Below the pieces are notes generated by a model, which ran no database searches, had not been told where the DNA came from, and saw nothing but the letters and a program-made list of their open reading frames with translations. A stretch of 64,000 nucleotides of DNA from Microbacterium sp. Marseille-Q6965 (GTDB lineage: Bacteria; Actinomycetota; Actinomycetes; Actinomycetales; Microbacteriaceae), in NCBI RefSeq assembly GCF_946151065.1, contig NZ_CAMGZA010000004.1:62001-126000 (forward strand), written 5' to 3'. Of this stretch, positions 53,247 to 61,427 are shown piece after piece (the stretch's first letter is position 1; each line of letters begins with the position of its first letter). Position numbers and translations under genes: made by a program.

Positions 53247-55385
53247 TCAGGCGCGCGTCACCTGCACGACCGAGGGGCGCGGACCGCCCCACTTGCCACC
53301 CGAGAGGGTGCCGGCCGGCACGTAGTCGGGGAAGTAGGAGTTCTGCGCCTCCCACGACCCCTCCTCACCCGGGTGCTGCACGGCGACGAAGACGCTCCGG
53401 TCGCGGTCGTGGATGACGGGTCCGCAGGTCTCGGCGTCGCGCGGCACCGCGAGGAACTGCTGCACGTTGCCGCGTTCGGCGCCCTCCAGCGGCACGCGGA
53501 ACAGGCCGTCGTTGTAGCCGATGGTGCCCGGCTGGCCGTCGGTCGAGATCCACAGGTTGCCCTCGGAGTCGAACGCGAGGTTGTCGGGGCACGAGATCGG
53601 CGACACCTTGTCGGCCGGGAACCCGGCGAAGTAGGTCAGCGCGTTCGTGGCCGGGTCGCCGGCCAGGATGAGGATGCTCCAGCCGAACGTCGTCGCCGTC
53701 GCGTCCTCGCGGGCCTCCGTGATCTCGATCACGTGGCCGTCGCGGTTGACATTGCGCGGGTTCACCTCGGTGGCGCCCTCGTTCGACCCGGTGCCGCGGT
53801 TGGTGTTGTTCGTACAGGCGACGTACACGCGGCCGGTGCGCGGGCTCGGCTCGACGTCCTCGCAGCGGTCCATCTTCGTCGCGCCCACCGCGTCGGCCGC
53901 GAGGCGCGTGAAGACGAGCACCTCGTCCGTCGACATGCCGGGAACCACGCTCTCGTCGTCGATCACCAGCGGCACCCACTCACCCGTGCCGTCGAACTGC
54001 CCGTCCGACGGCAGCGCACCGGTTCCCGTGATCTCCGAGATCGGAGAGTCGCCGGTGAAGCGCGCGACGTAAAGGCTGCCGCTCGAGAGCAGCCGCTTGT
54101 TGTGCTCGCGCGCCTTGGCGCTCTTGCCGGGGCGGAACGTGTCGCGCGAGACGAACTTGTAGAGGTAGTCGAAGCGTTCGTCGTCACCCATGTACGCCAC
54201 GGCGTGCCCCGAGGCGGAGATGGTCACGTTGGCGCCCTCGTGCTTCATGCGCCCCATGGCCGTGTGCTTCACCGGGGCGGCGGTCGGGTCTTCCGGGTCG
54301 ATCTCGATGATCCAACCGTGGCGGTGCGGCTCGTTCTCGTACCCGTCCTGGCGGGCGTCGAAGCGCGGATCCACCGCCTCCCAGCCGTAGCTGGACGCGC
54401 TCGGGCTGAGGCCGTATCGGCGAGCGCCGCGCGCGGCGACCGAATCGCCGGTGTTCTCGGCGCGGAAGTAGCCGTTGAAGTTCTCCTCGCCCGAGAGCAC
54501 CGTGCCCCAGGGCGTGGTGCCGCCGGCGCAGTTGCCGAAGGTGCCGAGGATCCGCCGGCCCGCCGGGTCGTCCTTCGTCTTGAGCAGGTCCGATCCCGCG
54601 GCGGGACCGTCGACGGCGAAGGGTGTGCTCGCGGTGACCCGGCGGTTGCGCGGGGCGCCGACGACGTAGGACCACGGCGTCCCCTTGTGCTTGCGCCGCA
54701 GCTCGACGATCGACATGCCGTGTGCGGCCATGGTCACGCGCAGCTGCTCGAGGCGCTCCTCCTCGCTCCCGGCCGGCGGGAACATGATGGGGGCGTTCGT
54801 GTACTCGTTGTTCGCCACGAGCACCGCGCTCTTACCGTTCGGGTGCGCGATGATGTCGAGGTAGTCGCAGTTGTAGCCGAACTGCCTTGCCTGCTTCTCG
54901 GCCGTCTGCGCGTGCGGGTCGAAGGCGTCGGCGCGGTCGAAGAGCGGGTCGCCCCAGCGGATGATCGGGTCCCAGCGGAAGCCCTCCGGCACGGTGACGG
55001 CGTCGACCGTGTAGGGCACGGGCGCGATCGGGGTGAAGCCGAAGGCCGCGCCCCCGCCCTTGCCGACCTTCGCGGCCGCCGCGGGCTCGGCGCCGGCGAG
55101 CAGGTTCGCACCGATCACCACGGCGGCCGCCGCGGCGGCGCCGCCGAGAGCCGCCCGGCGGCTGAGCACGGCGTCCGCGATGTCGCGGAAGTAGCCGTTG
55201 TCGCTGGTGTTCGGCGCGGGATGGAAGCAGGCGTTGTCGCACTTGTAGAGGCACGTCACGGGGCTGCGCTTGCCGTGGGTGCGGCCGCTCATGAGCAGCG
55301 TGAGCAGCGGGCGGCGCTCGGGCTTCGGCGTGCCGGAGCTGTCGTCGGCGGACGAGTTCGCGGCGGGATCCATGAGGAGGCTCAT
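53247..55385 (-). CDS. phoX: PhoX-family alkaline phosphatase, Tat-exported
   Basis: A secreted calcium/iron-dependent phosphomonoesterase. The 712-residue protein has a 75-residue N-region, then a Tat motif SRRAALGG (R76-R77), a hydrophobic stretch and AAAA cleavage region. PhoX signatures are GNCAGGTTPWGTVLSGEEN (metal-ligand Cys), HGWIIEIDPEDP, MGRMKHEGAN and CTNNTNR. A CxxxCxxxC cluster (C45, C49, C53) lies before the Tat motif. A GAGGA ribosome site precedes the ATG at 55385. A three-unit PHO-box-like element lies 35 nt upstream, so expression in phosphate starvation is expected. Confidence 0.93.
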   Translation of the reverse strand: MSLLMDPAANSSADDSSGTPKPERRPLLTLLMSGRTHGKRSPVTCLYKCDNACFHPAPNTSDNGYFRDIADAVLSRRAALGGAAAAAAVVIGANLLAGAEPAAAAKVGKGGGAAFGFTPIAPVPYTVDAVTVPEGFRWDPIIRWGDPLFDRADAFDPHAQTAEKQARQFGYNCDYLDIIAHPNGKSAVLVANNEYTNAPIMFPPAGSEEERLEQLRVTMAAHGMSIVELRRKHKGTPWSYVVGAPRNRRVTASTPFAVDGPAAGSDLLKTKDDPAGRRILGTFGNCAGGTTPWGTVLSGEENFNGYFRAENTGDSVAARGARRYGLSPSASSYGWEAVDPRFDARQDGYENEPHRHGWIIEIDPEDPTAAPVKHTAMGRMKHEGANVTISASGHAVAYMGDDERFDYLYKFVSRDTFRPGKSAKAREHNKRLLSSGSLYVARFTGDSPISEITGTGALPSDGQFDGTGEWVPLVIDDESVVPGMSTDEVLVFTRLAADAVGATKMDRCEDVEPSPRTGRVYVACTNNTNRGTGSNEGATEVNPRNVNRDGHVIEITEAREDATATTFGWSILILAGDPATNALTYFAGFPADKVSPISCPDNLAFDSEGNLWISTDGQPGTIGYNDGLFRVPLEGAERGNVQQFLAVPRDAETCGPVIHDRDRSVFVAVQHPGEEGSWEAQNSYFPDYVPAGTLSGGKWGGPRPSVVQVTRA

Positions 55386-55419
55386 GGGTCCTCAACCTGG
55401 TCGCGGTTCCTGAGAAACG

Positions 55420-55448
55420 AGGAACGTGCGGGTGAACGGACGGTGAAT
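55420..55448 (-). promoter_or_regulatory. PHO-box-like triple repeat upstream of phoX
   Basis: Read leftward: ATTCACC (55448-55442), GTTCACC (55437-55431) and CGTTCCT (55426-55420), each unit 11 nt apart. The first two match the GTTCACC consensus of actinobacterial PhoP direct repeats; the third is degenerate. Position, 35 nt from the phoX ATG, suits activation. Confidence 0.7.
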
Positions 55449-55602
55449 CGCGGTTGGACGTCCCGTGTTCCGCGTGTCGACTCCCCATCGGCTCTCCGGG
55501 CAGGAGCCGTCCTACCCTGCGCTGTTCGGGCGCGCTGGTGGGGAGTGCTGAGTCGGCGTGGTTCGACAAGGGGTTGCGGCATCCCGCACCCGAGGCGGCA
55601 GG

Positions 55603-56760
55603 ATGGAGCGCATGGTGTTCAGCAGGAAGCGCTCCGCCCCGCCCGCGCCGGCCGTCGTCGCGCCGCAGCCGCCAAGTCGCGCGCGGGCCGCGTGGTCGGA
55701 CGGGCTGGGGTTGTTCGCCATCCGCGCCGTCCAGATCATCGCGATCGTCATCCTCGGCGCCGGACTGGTGTGGGGGCTGCGGTCGCTCACGCTCGTCGTG
55801 ATCCCGCTGATCCTGGCGCTCATCTTCGCCGCCGCGTTCGAGCCGCTGATGCGATGGATGCGGGCGCGGATTCCCGCGGTGCTGGCCACCGTGCTGCTGC
55901 TGCTGGCGATCGTGCTCGTCGTCGGCGGACTCGGTTGGGCGATCGTCGCTCAGGTGAGCAACCAGGCGGCCGACCTCTACGCCAGCGCCCAGCAGGGCGT
56001 GCAGCAGGTGATCGAGTGGGTCAACACGCTGCCGTTTGCGCCCTCGCAGGAGCAGATCAACGAGTGGATCGTCGCGCTGCAGGAGTTCGTGACAAGCGCG
56101 CAGTTCGGCTCCAGCGTCGGCAGCGGCGCCGTCGCGGGATTCGGCGCCGTCGCGAACTTCGTCGCCGGCTTCGTGCTGATGGTCGTCGTGCTGTTCTTCT
56201 TCCTGAAGGACGGGCCCGAGATCTGGGCGTTCCTGCTGCGTCCCTTCGAGGGCGAGTGGTACGGCCGCATGCGGCGAATCGGCTCCAAGAGCATCGACAC
56301 GCTCGGGGCCTACGTGCGCGGCACGGCGGCCGTGGCGGCCGTCGACGCGATCGGCATCGGCATCGGCCTGTTCGTGCTGCAGGTGCCGCTGGCCCTCCCG
56401 CTCACGCTCGTCGTCTTCCTGCTCGCGTTCATCCCGATCGTCGGCGCGACCGCCGCGGGCATCCTCGCGGCGCTCGTCGGCCTCGTGGACGGCGGGCTAT
56501 GGACTGCCGTCATCATCGTCATCATCGTCGTGGCCGTGAACCAGCTGGAGGGCAACTTCCTGCAGCCGGTGCTGATGGGCCGGGCGCTCAAGCTGCACAG
56601 CCTCGTCGTGCTCGTCGCCCTGACCATCGGTACCGTGCTGTCGGGCATCCTCGGTGCCATCCTGGCCGTGCCCATCGCCGCCGTGGCCTGGGGCGTCGTG
56701 CAGGTCTGGGATGGCCCCGACCTGCCCGCGCGCTGGGCGCGCCGCAAGCCGCGTCACTGA
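55603..56760 (+). CDS. AI-2E family (TqsA/PerM-like) membrane protein
   Basis: A 385-residue membrane protein with seven to eight predicted spans. AI-2E family marks are the N-terminal double span, a soluble amphipathic section (about 125-180) and the C-terminal FIPIVGATAAGILAAL and NQLEGNFLQPVLMGRALKLH. Members export AI-2 or other small compounds or act as ion-coupled exchangers; the substrate is unknown here. The ATG at 55603 has GAGGCGG upstream; ATG at 55612 is equally possible. It diverges from phoX and may share its control region. Confidence 0.85.
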   Translation: MERMVFSRKRSAPPAPAVVAPQPPSRARAAWSDGLGLFAIRAVQIIAIVILGAGLVWGLRSLTLVVIPLILALIFAAAFEPLMRWMRARIPAVLATVLLLLAIVLVVGGLGWAIVAQVSNQAADLYASAQQGVQQVIEWVNTLPFAPSQEQINEWIVALQEFVTSAQFGSSVGSGAVAGFGAVANFVAGFVLMVVVLFFFLKDGPEIWAFLLRPFEGEWYGRMRRIGSKSIDTLGAYVRGTAAVAAVDAIGIGIGLFVLQVPLALPLTLVVFLLAFIPIVGATAAGILAALVGLVDGGLWTAVIIVIIVVAVNQLEGNFLQPVLMGRALKLHSLVVLVALTIGTVLSGILGAILAVPIAAVAWGVVQVWDGPDLPARWARRKPRH

Positions 56761-56802
56761 TCGCGGCGCCGGTCGAGTTCGCGCAGCCGGTTGCTGCTGC
56801 CG

Positions 56803-57306
56803 CTACCGGTCGAGCTCGCGCAGCAAGCGCAGCCGGAATAGGCGCACCTGTCGACCCGAGTCGCGCTCGTACCCGCGGTATCCGGGCCACTGCCGCTCCA
56901 ACCGCGCCCAGGCCGCCTCGCGCTCGTCGGGGTCCGTGTCGATCCGCGTCGCGACGACGTCATACCGGCGTCGGCCGACGGTGATCCGCGCCTCGGGATG
57001 AGCGATCAGGTTATGGGTCCAGGCCGGGTGCCGGTCGCGCGCGAAGTTGCTGCCCGCGACGATCGCGTTCCCGCGTCCGTCCGGCGTATACATCAGCTCG
57101 GTGGCTCGGGACTCACCCGAGCGCGCGCCGACCGTGTGCAGCGTGAGCGAGGGGACGAGCAGCCCGCTCACCTGCACGCGCCCGCCGCTCAGGCGCCGCG
57201 CCAGGCGCTCGGCGCCCGGCAGCAGCCGCGGGCCCAGCGCGCGGAACGCCCGGGTGCGGCTGAGCGGGGCCAGCGTCCTGCGCACCACGGTCAGGATCCG
57301 CGGCAT
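56803..57306 (-). CDS. Deazaflavin (F420)-dependent nitroreductase family protein
   Basis: A 167-residue split-barrel protein of the Ddn/FDOR-A type. Features are LTLHTVGARSGESRATEL, AIVAGSNFARDRHPAWTHNL and ARITVGRRRYDV, the standard F420-binding core. These enzymes reduce nitroimidazoles, quinones or other electrophiles with F420H2. A GAGGAGA ribosome site precedes the ATG at 57306. The tail ends RELDR, and a near-copy of the last 18 nt lies just downstream. Follows pgm in the same direction. Confidence 0.87.
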   Translation of the reverse strand: MPRILTVVRRTLAPLSRTRAFRALGPRLLPGAERLARRLSGGRVQVSGLLVPSLTLHTVGARSGESRATELMYTPDGRGNAIVAGSNFARDRHPAWTHNLIAHPEARITVGRRRYDVVATRIDTDPDEREAAWARLERQWPGYRGYERDSGRQVRLFRLRLLRELDR

Positions 57307-57363
57307 GACCGTTCTCCTCGCGGTCGGCGCCCGACCCGGTGAATCGCGCGCCGCCCCCACATC

Positions 57364-59007
57364 TCAGCCCTCGAAGACGGCGTCGACCACGGCGCGGGCC
57401 TCGGCCTGTACCTGAGCGAGGTGCTCCGGTCCGCGCAGCGACTCGGCGTAGAGCTTGTAGACGTCCTCGGTACCCGAGGGACGCGCCGCGAACCACGCGT
57501 GCTCGGTCTGCACCTTGAGACCGCCGATCGCCGCGCCGTTGCCGGGGGCGTGCGAGAGCTTCGCGGTGATCGGCTCGCCGGCGAGCTCGGTCGCGGTGAC
57601 CGACTCGGGCGAGAGTGCCTTCAGGGCCGCCTTCTGCTCGCGCGTCGCGGGGGCGTCGACGCGGGCATACGACGAGGCGCCGAACGCCTCCTCGAGCTCC
57701 GCATAGCGCCGCGACGGTGTCTTGCCCGTGACTGCGATGATCTCGGCGGCGAGCAGGCACAGGAGGATGCCGTCCTTGTCGGTCGTCCACACCGATCCGT
57801 CGCGACGCAGGAACGACGCGCCCGCGGACTCCTCGCCTCCGAAGGCGACCGAGCCGTCCAGCAGGCCCGGCACGAACCACTTGAACCCGACCGGGACCTC
57901 CACGAGGCGCCGACCCAGCGACTCGGCGACGCGGTCGATCATCATCGACGACACCAGCGTCTTGCCGATGGCCGCATCGGCCGGCCAGGACGGGCGGTGC
58001 GCGTAGAGGTAGTCGATCGCGACCGCCAGGTAGTGGTTCGGGTTCATCAGGCCCGCGTCGGGGGTGACGATGCCGTGGCGGTCGGCGTCGGCGTCGTTGC
58101 CGGTGATGAGGTCGAACTCGTCACGCCGCGCGACGAGCGACGCCATGGCGCTCGGGGACGACGGATCCATCCGGATCTTCTCGTCCCAGTCGAGCGTCAT
58201 GAACCGCCACGTCGGGTCGACGTCCGGGTTGACGACGGTCAGGTCGAGGCCGTACACCTCGGCGATGAGCTGCCAGTACTCGACCGACGCGCCCCCCAGC
58301 GGGTCGGCGCCGATGCGCACGCCGGCGGACCGGATCGCGTCCATGTCGATGATGGTGCCGAGGTCGCGCACGTACGCGTCGCGGAAGTCGTAGCCGGCGA
58401 GGGCGTCGGCGTCGAGGTCGGCGAAGCGCACGCGGCGCACACCGTCGAGGCCGGACTCGATCAGCTCGTTGGCCCGCGCGGCGATCCACTCGGTGGCGTC
58501 GGTGTCGGCCGGCCCGCCGTGGGGCGGGTTGTACTTGAAGCCGCCGTCGGACGGCGGGTTGTGGCTCGGCGTGACGACGATGCCGTCGGCGCGGGCCGGG
58601 TCACCGGCGTCTCGCCCGCGATTGTGCGTGAGGATCGCGTGGCTGAGCGCCGGCGTGGGCACCCACGAGTCACGGGCGTCGATCCGCAGGTCGACGCCGT
58701 TCGCGACGAGCACCTCGATCGCGCTGCGCTCGGCCGGCAGCGACAGCGCGTGCGTGTCACGCCCGAGGAAGAGCGGGCCGGCGATGCCCTCGCGGTTGCG
58801 GTAGTCGACGATCGCCTGCGTCGTCGCGAGGATGTGCGGCTCGTTGAAGCTCGCGCTCAGGCTCGACCCGCGGTGACCGCTCGTGCCGAACGACACCCGC
58901 TGGGCGGGCACCGCCGGATCGGGCTTGAGGTCGTAGTAGGCGCTGATCAGCGCGTCGATGTCTGCGAGGTCCGAGGGCTCGGCGGGCTGTCCTGCGCGGC
59001 TCGTCAT
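57364..59007 (-). CDS. pgm: Phosphoglucomutase
   Basis: Interconverts glucose-1-phosphate and glucose-6-phosphate. The 547-residue alpha-D-phosphohexomutase has the phosphoserine loop TPSHNPP (S148), the metal loop [10 protein letters not shown] (near 305), the sugar loop GGEESAG (near 385) and the phosphate loop RPSGTED (near 515). The N-terminal [10 protein letters not shown] and overall length match the Pgm type. A GGAGGA ribosome site precedes the ATG. The deazaflavin-dependent gene follows after 57 nt and may be co-transcribed. Confidence 0.95.
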   Translation of the reverse strand: MTSRAGQPAEPSDLADIDALISAYYDLKPDPAVPAQRVSFGTSGHRGSSLSASFNEPHILATTQAIVDYRNREGIAGPLFLGRDTHALSLPAERSAIEVLVANGVDLRIDARDSWVPTPALSHAILTHNRGRDAGDPARADGIVVTPSHNPPSDGGFKYNPPHGGPADTDATEWIAARANELIESGLDGVRRVRFADLDADALAGYDFRDAYVRDLGTIIDMDAIRSAGVRIGADPLGGASVEYWQLIAEVYGLDLTVVNPDVDPTWRFMTLDWDEKIRMDPSSPSAMASLVARRDEFDLITGNDADADRHGIVTPDAGLMNPNHYLAVAIDYLYAHRPSWPADAAIGKTLVSSMMIDRVAESLGRRLVEVPVGFKWFVPGLLDGSVAFGGEESAGASFLRRDGSVWTTDKDGILLCLLAAEIIAVTGKTPSRRYAELEEAFGASSYARVDAPATREQKAALKALSPESVTATELAGEPITAKLSHAPGNGAAIGGLKVQTEHAWFAARPSGTEDVYKLYAESLRGPEHLAQVQAEARAVVDAVFEG

Positions 59008-59106
59008 TCCTCCAGTCTGCCAGGCATCGTTACCCGACGGTTATGCGTCCGGTGTGGATCGCGGCGGCGGTGCGCCCGAAGCGGAGCCCGGGATACGCTG
59101 GCCTTC

Positions 59107-60060
59107 ATGTCGATCGAGCCCGGTGCGCGTCGTGTCTACAGCTATCTCGGCCCCGCCGGAACCTTCACGGAGACCGCGCTCGAGCAGGTTCCCGAGGCGC
59201 GCGGGCAGGTCTGGAAGCCCGTGCACAACGTGGGTGAGGCTCTCGGCGATGTCGCCTCGGGAGCCAGCGACGCGGCGATGATCGCGATCGAGAACACCGT
59301 CGAGGGCGGCGTCTCGAGCGCGCAGGACGCGCTCGCCGACACCCCAGGGCTGCGGATAGTCGGCGAGTACCTCGTGCCGGTGACGTTCGTGCTCGTCGCG
59401 CCGCGCGGCACCCGCCTCGCGGACGTCACCGACATCGCCGCGCATCCGGTGGCGTACGCACAGTGCCTGCAGTGGCTGGGCGAGCACGTGCCGGGACACC
59501 GTGCCGTGGTCGCCGGCAGCAACGTGGCCAGCGCGATCGGTCTGCTCGACGGATCCCTGCCCGCCCAGGCGGCCATCGCCGCACCCGGTGTGGTCGGGCG
59601 CTACGACGTCGACGTGCTGGCCGAGAACATCGGCGACAACGAGCACGCCGTCACGCGCTTCGTGCTCGTGACCCGCACCGTCGCGCCGCCCGAGCCGACC
59701 GGAGCCGACAAGACCTCGCTCGTGGCCGAGCTGCCGTCGGAGGAGCCGGGTGCGCTGCTGGAGATGCTTGAACAGTTCGCCACCCGCGGCATCAACCTGA
59801 GTCTCATTCAGTCGCGCCCGATCGGTGATCGCATGGGCCGGTACCGCTTCGTCATCGACGCCGACGGCCACATTCGCGACGAGCGGATGGCCGACGCGCT
59901 CATGGGGCTCAAGCGCTTCAGCCCGAAGGTGACGTTCCTCGGCTCCTACCCGCGCGCCGATCGCAAGATCGTGCAGTACCCGGACCGCTACGCCGACGAG
60001 GCCTTCGCCGACTCGCGCGACTGGCTGCGGGGGCTGCTCTCGGGCGAGCCCGACGCCTGA
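59107..60060 (+). CDS. pheA: Prephenate dehydratase
   Basis: Converts prephenate to phenylpyruvate in phenylalanine synthesis. The 317-residue protein has a PDT domain at 1-200 (YLGPAGTFTETAL, ENTVEGGVSSAQD, NEHAVTRF with the catalytic Thr) and a C-terminal ACT domain (SEEPGALLEMLEQF, LSLIQSRPIGDRMGRYRF) for feedback control by phenylalanine. There is no chorismate mutase domain, as usual in actinobacteria. The ATG follows TACGCT by 7 nt, suggesting a leaderless mRNA. Confidence 0.95.
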   Translation: MSIEPGARRVYSYLGPAGTFTETALEQVPEARGQVWKPVHNVGEALGDVASGASDAAMIAIENTVEGGVSSAQDALADTPGLRIVGEYLVPVTFVLVAPRGTRLADVTDIAAHPVAYAQCLQWLGEHVPGHRAVVAGSNVASAIGLLDGSLPAQAAIAAPGVVGRYDVDVLAENIGDNEHAVTRFVLVTRTVAPPEPTGADKTSLVAELPSEEPGALLEMLEQFATRGINLSLIQSRPIGDRMGRYRFVIDADGHIRDERMADALMGLKRFSPKVTFLGSYPRADRKIVQYPDRYADEAFADSRDWLRGLLSGEPDA

Positions 60061-60209
60061 AGCGCGTCGGTTTCGATCCGGCCGCGTCCGAGCCCCTCGC
60101 GCGGTTCGCGCCGCTCTGCTCCGTCGACGATCGGTCGGCGTGGTCGCTTCCGTTCGACCACCGGAGGCGCGAGGCGCCAAGGCGGAGAGGAGTCGAGAGA
60201 GCGCAGCGG
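60061..60209. repeat. Possible decayed intergenic repeat after pheA
   Basis: 149 nt between the convergent pheA and LLM genes with no supported gene. It starts with GTTTCGAT-type sequence and contains TTCGACCACC and a GCGAGGCGCC stretch, resembling decayed copies of intergenic palindromic repeats common in this family. No clean arms remain, so this is a weak call. Confidence 0.25.
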
Positions 60210-61262
60210 TCAGGCCATCGCGGCGGTGAGCAGCTCGAGCGTCTGCACCCGGCCCGTGGGCTCGTCCAGCGGCTCGCTCGCGTACGAACCCGCCACCGCG
60301 GAGATCATGATCTCGTCGACCTGATGGGTGGCGGCGAACTCGCGCAGCTGGGTGGCCGCCTCGTCCGGCGTGCCGACGATCCAGCGGCTCATCGTCTGCT
60401 CGATGAACGACTGCTCCATCGCGTCGGGCTTCTCGGCGAGTGCCTCGTCCACCGTCTCGATCGGCCGCATCGGCTTGTTCGTACGCATCCGCGCGAACTG
60501 GCGGGCCTGGGGCAGGGCTCGCTCCTGCGCCTCCTCGCGCGTGGGCGCGACGATGACGTTGGCCGTGACGAACGACTTCGGCGCCGGCCGTGCCTCCGTC
60601 GCCTGGAACCCGCTGCGGTACAGCGCCATCGCGCGCTCCAGACCGTCGCCGGCGAAGTGGTTGGCGAAGACGTAGGGCAGTCCGAGCTGCGCGGCCAGCT
60701 GCGCGGAGTAGTCGCTCGATCCCAGCAGCCACACCTCGGGGACCGTCGTGGCGGCCGGCGTCGCGTGCACCGCGTACTCGCCGCCGGAGACGAAGCGGAC
60801 GGTCGCCCCCTCCGGGCTCACGAGCGACATGATGTCGGTCACGTGCTCTGGGAAGCGCTCCACGTCGCTCGTCGTGCCGGACCGCCGCAGCAGCTGCGTG
60901 ATGACAGGGTCACTGCCGGGCGCCCGTCCGATGCCCAGATCGATGCGCCCAGGGGCGAGCGCCGACAGGGCGGCGAACTGCTCCGCGACGACGAGGGGGG
61001 AGTGATTGGGCAGCATGACGCCGCCGGACCCCACGCGAATGCGCTCGGTCACACCCGCAGCCGCCGCGATCAGCACCGGCGGCGCCGTCGATGCGACGGC
61101 GGGCATGTTGTGATGCTCCGCGAACCAGTAGCGCCGGTAGCCCAGCTCGTCGGCGCGGCGGGCCATCGCCATCGAGGCCGTCACGGCCTGTGCGCTGGTC
61201 TGGCCGGTGCGCACCGGCACCAGGTCGAGGACGGACAGGGCGGGGTTCGCGTGCTCGCTCAT
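60210..61262 (-). CDS. LLM-class flavin-dependent oxidoreductase
   Basis: A 350-residue luciferase-like barrel protein. SVLDLVPVRTGQT, RYWFAEHHNMP, GSGGVMLPNHSPLVVAEQF and GRIDLGIGRAPG mark the subgroup of FMN-type LLM enzymes often annotated as MsnO8-like or YhbW-like. The substrate is unknown. The ATG at 61262 abuts GAGGG. The gene lies between two repeat-like stretches. Confidence 0.87.
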   Translation of the reverse strand: MSEHANPALSVLDLVPVRTGQTSAQAVTASMAMARRADELGYRRYWFAEHHNMPAVASTAPPVLIAAAAGVTERIRVGSGGVMLPNHSPLVVAEQFAALSALAPGRIDLGIGRAPGSDPVITQLLRRSGTTSDVERFPEHVTDIMSLVSPEGATVRFVSGGEYAVHATPAATTVPEVWLLGSSDYSAQLAAQLGLPYVFANHFAGDGLERAMALYRSGFQATEARPAPKSFVTANVIVAPTREEAQERALPQARQFARMRTNKPMRPIETVDEALAEKPDAMEQSFIEQTMSRWIVGTPDEAATQLREFAATHQVDEIMISAVAGSYASEPLDEPTGRVQTLELLTAAMA

Positions 61263-61296
61263 CCCTCGGTCCAACCCCGCCGACCGCGCGGGCATT

Positions 61297-61388
61297 CCCC
61301 TGCACAACGAAGGAGCTTCGCCTCGCGGCGACGGCGGCGGGGGTGATCCCGGCCCTCCTGAGCGCGATGGTCCTTCGTCGTGCAGGGG
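61297..61388. repeat. 92-nt long inverted repeat
   Basis: CCCCTGCACAACGAAGGA (61297-61314) is matched by the reverse complement at 61371-61388 with one mismatch in 18. The 56-nt centre holds a small GGG-TGAT-CCC hairpin. Length and structure suggest a mobile palindromic (REP/MITE-like) unit or a structured leader upstream of the antiporter gene. Confidence 0.55.
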
Positions 61389-61427
61389 GCGAATGAGGGG
61401 CGGCAGCCTCAGGAATAGGGTCGAGTC

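Noticed and set aside
53214..56984. A 1256-codon rightward frame across phoX and the AI-2E gene
   Set aside because: It runs antisense through phoX and out of frame through the AI-2E gene. Both sense genes have clear domains.
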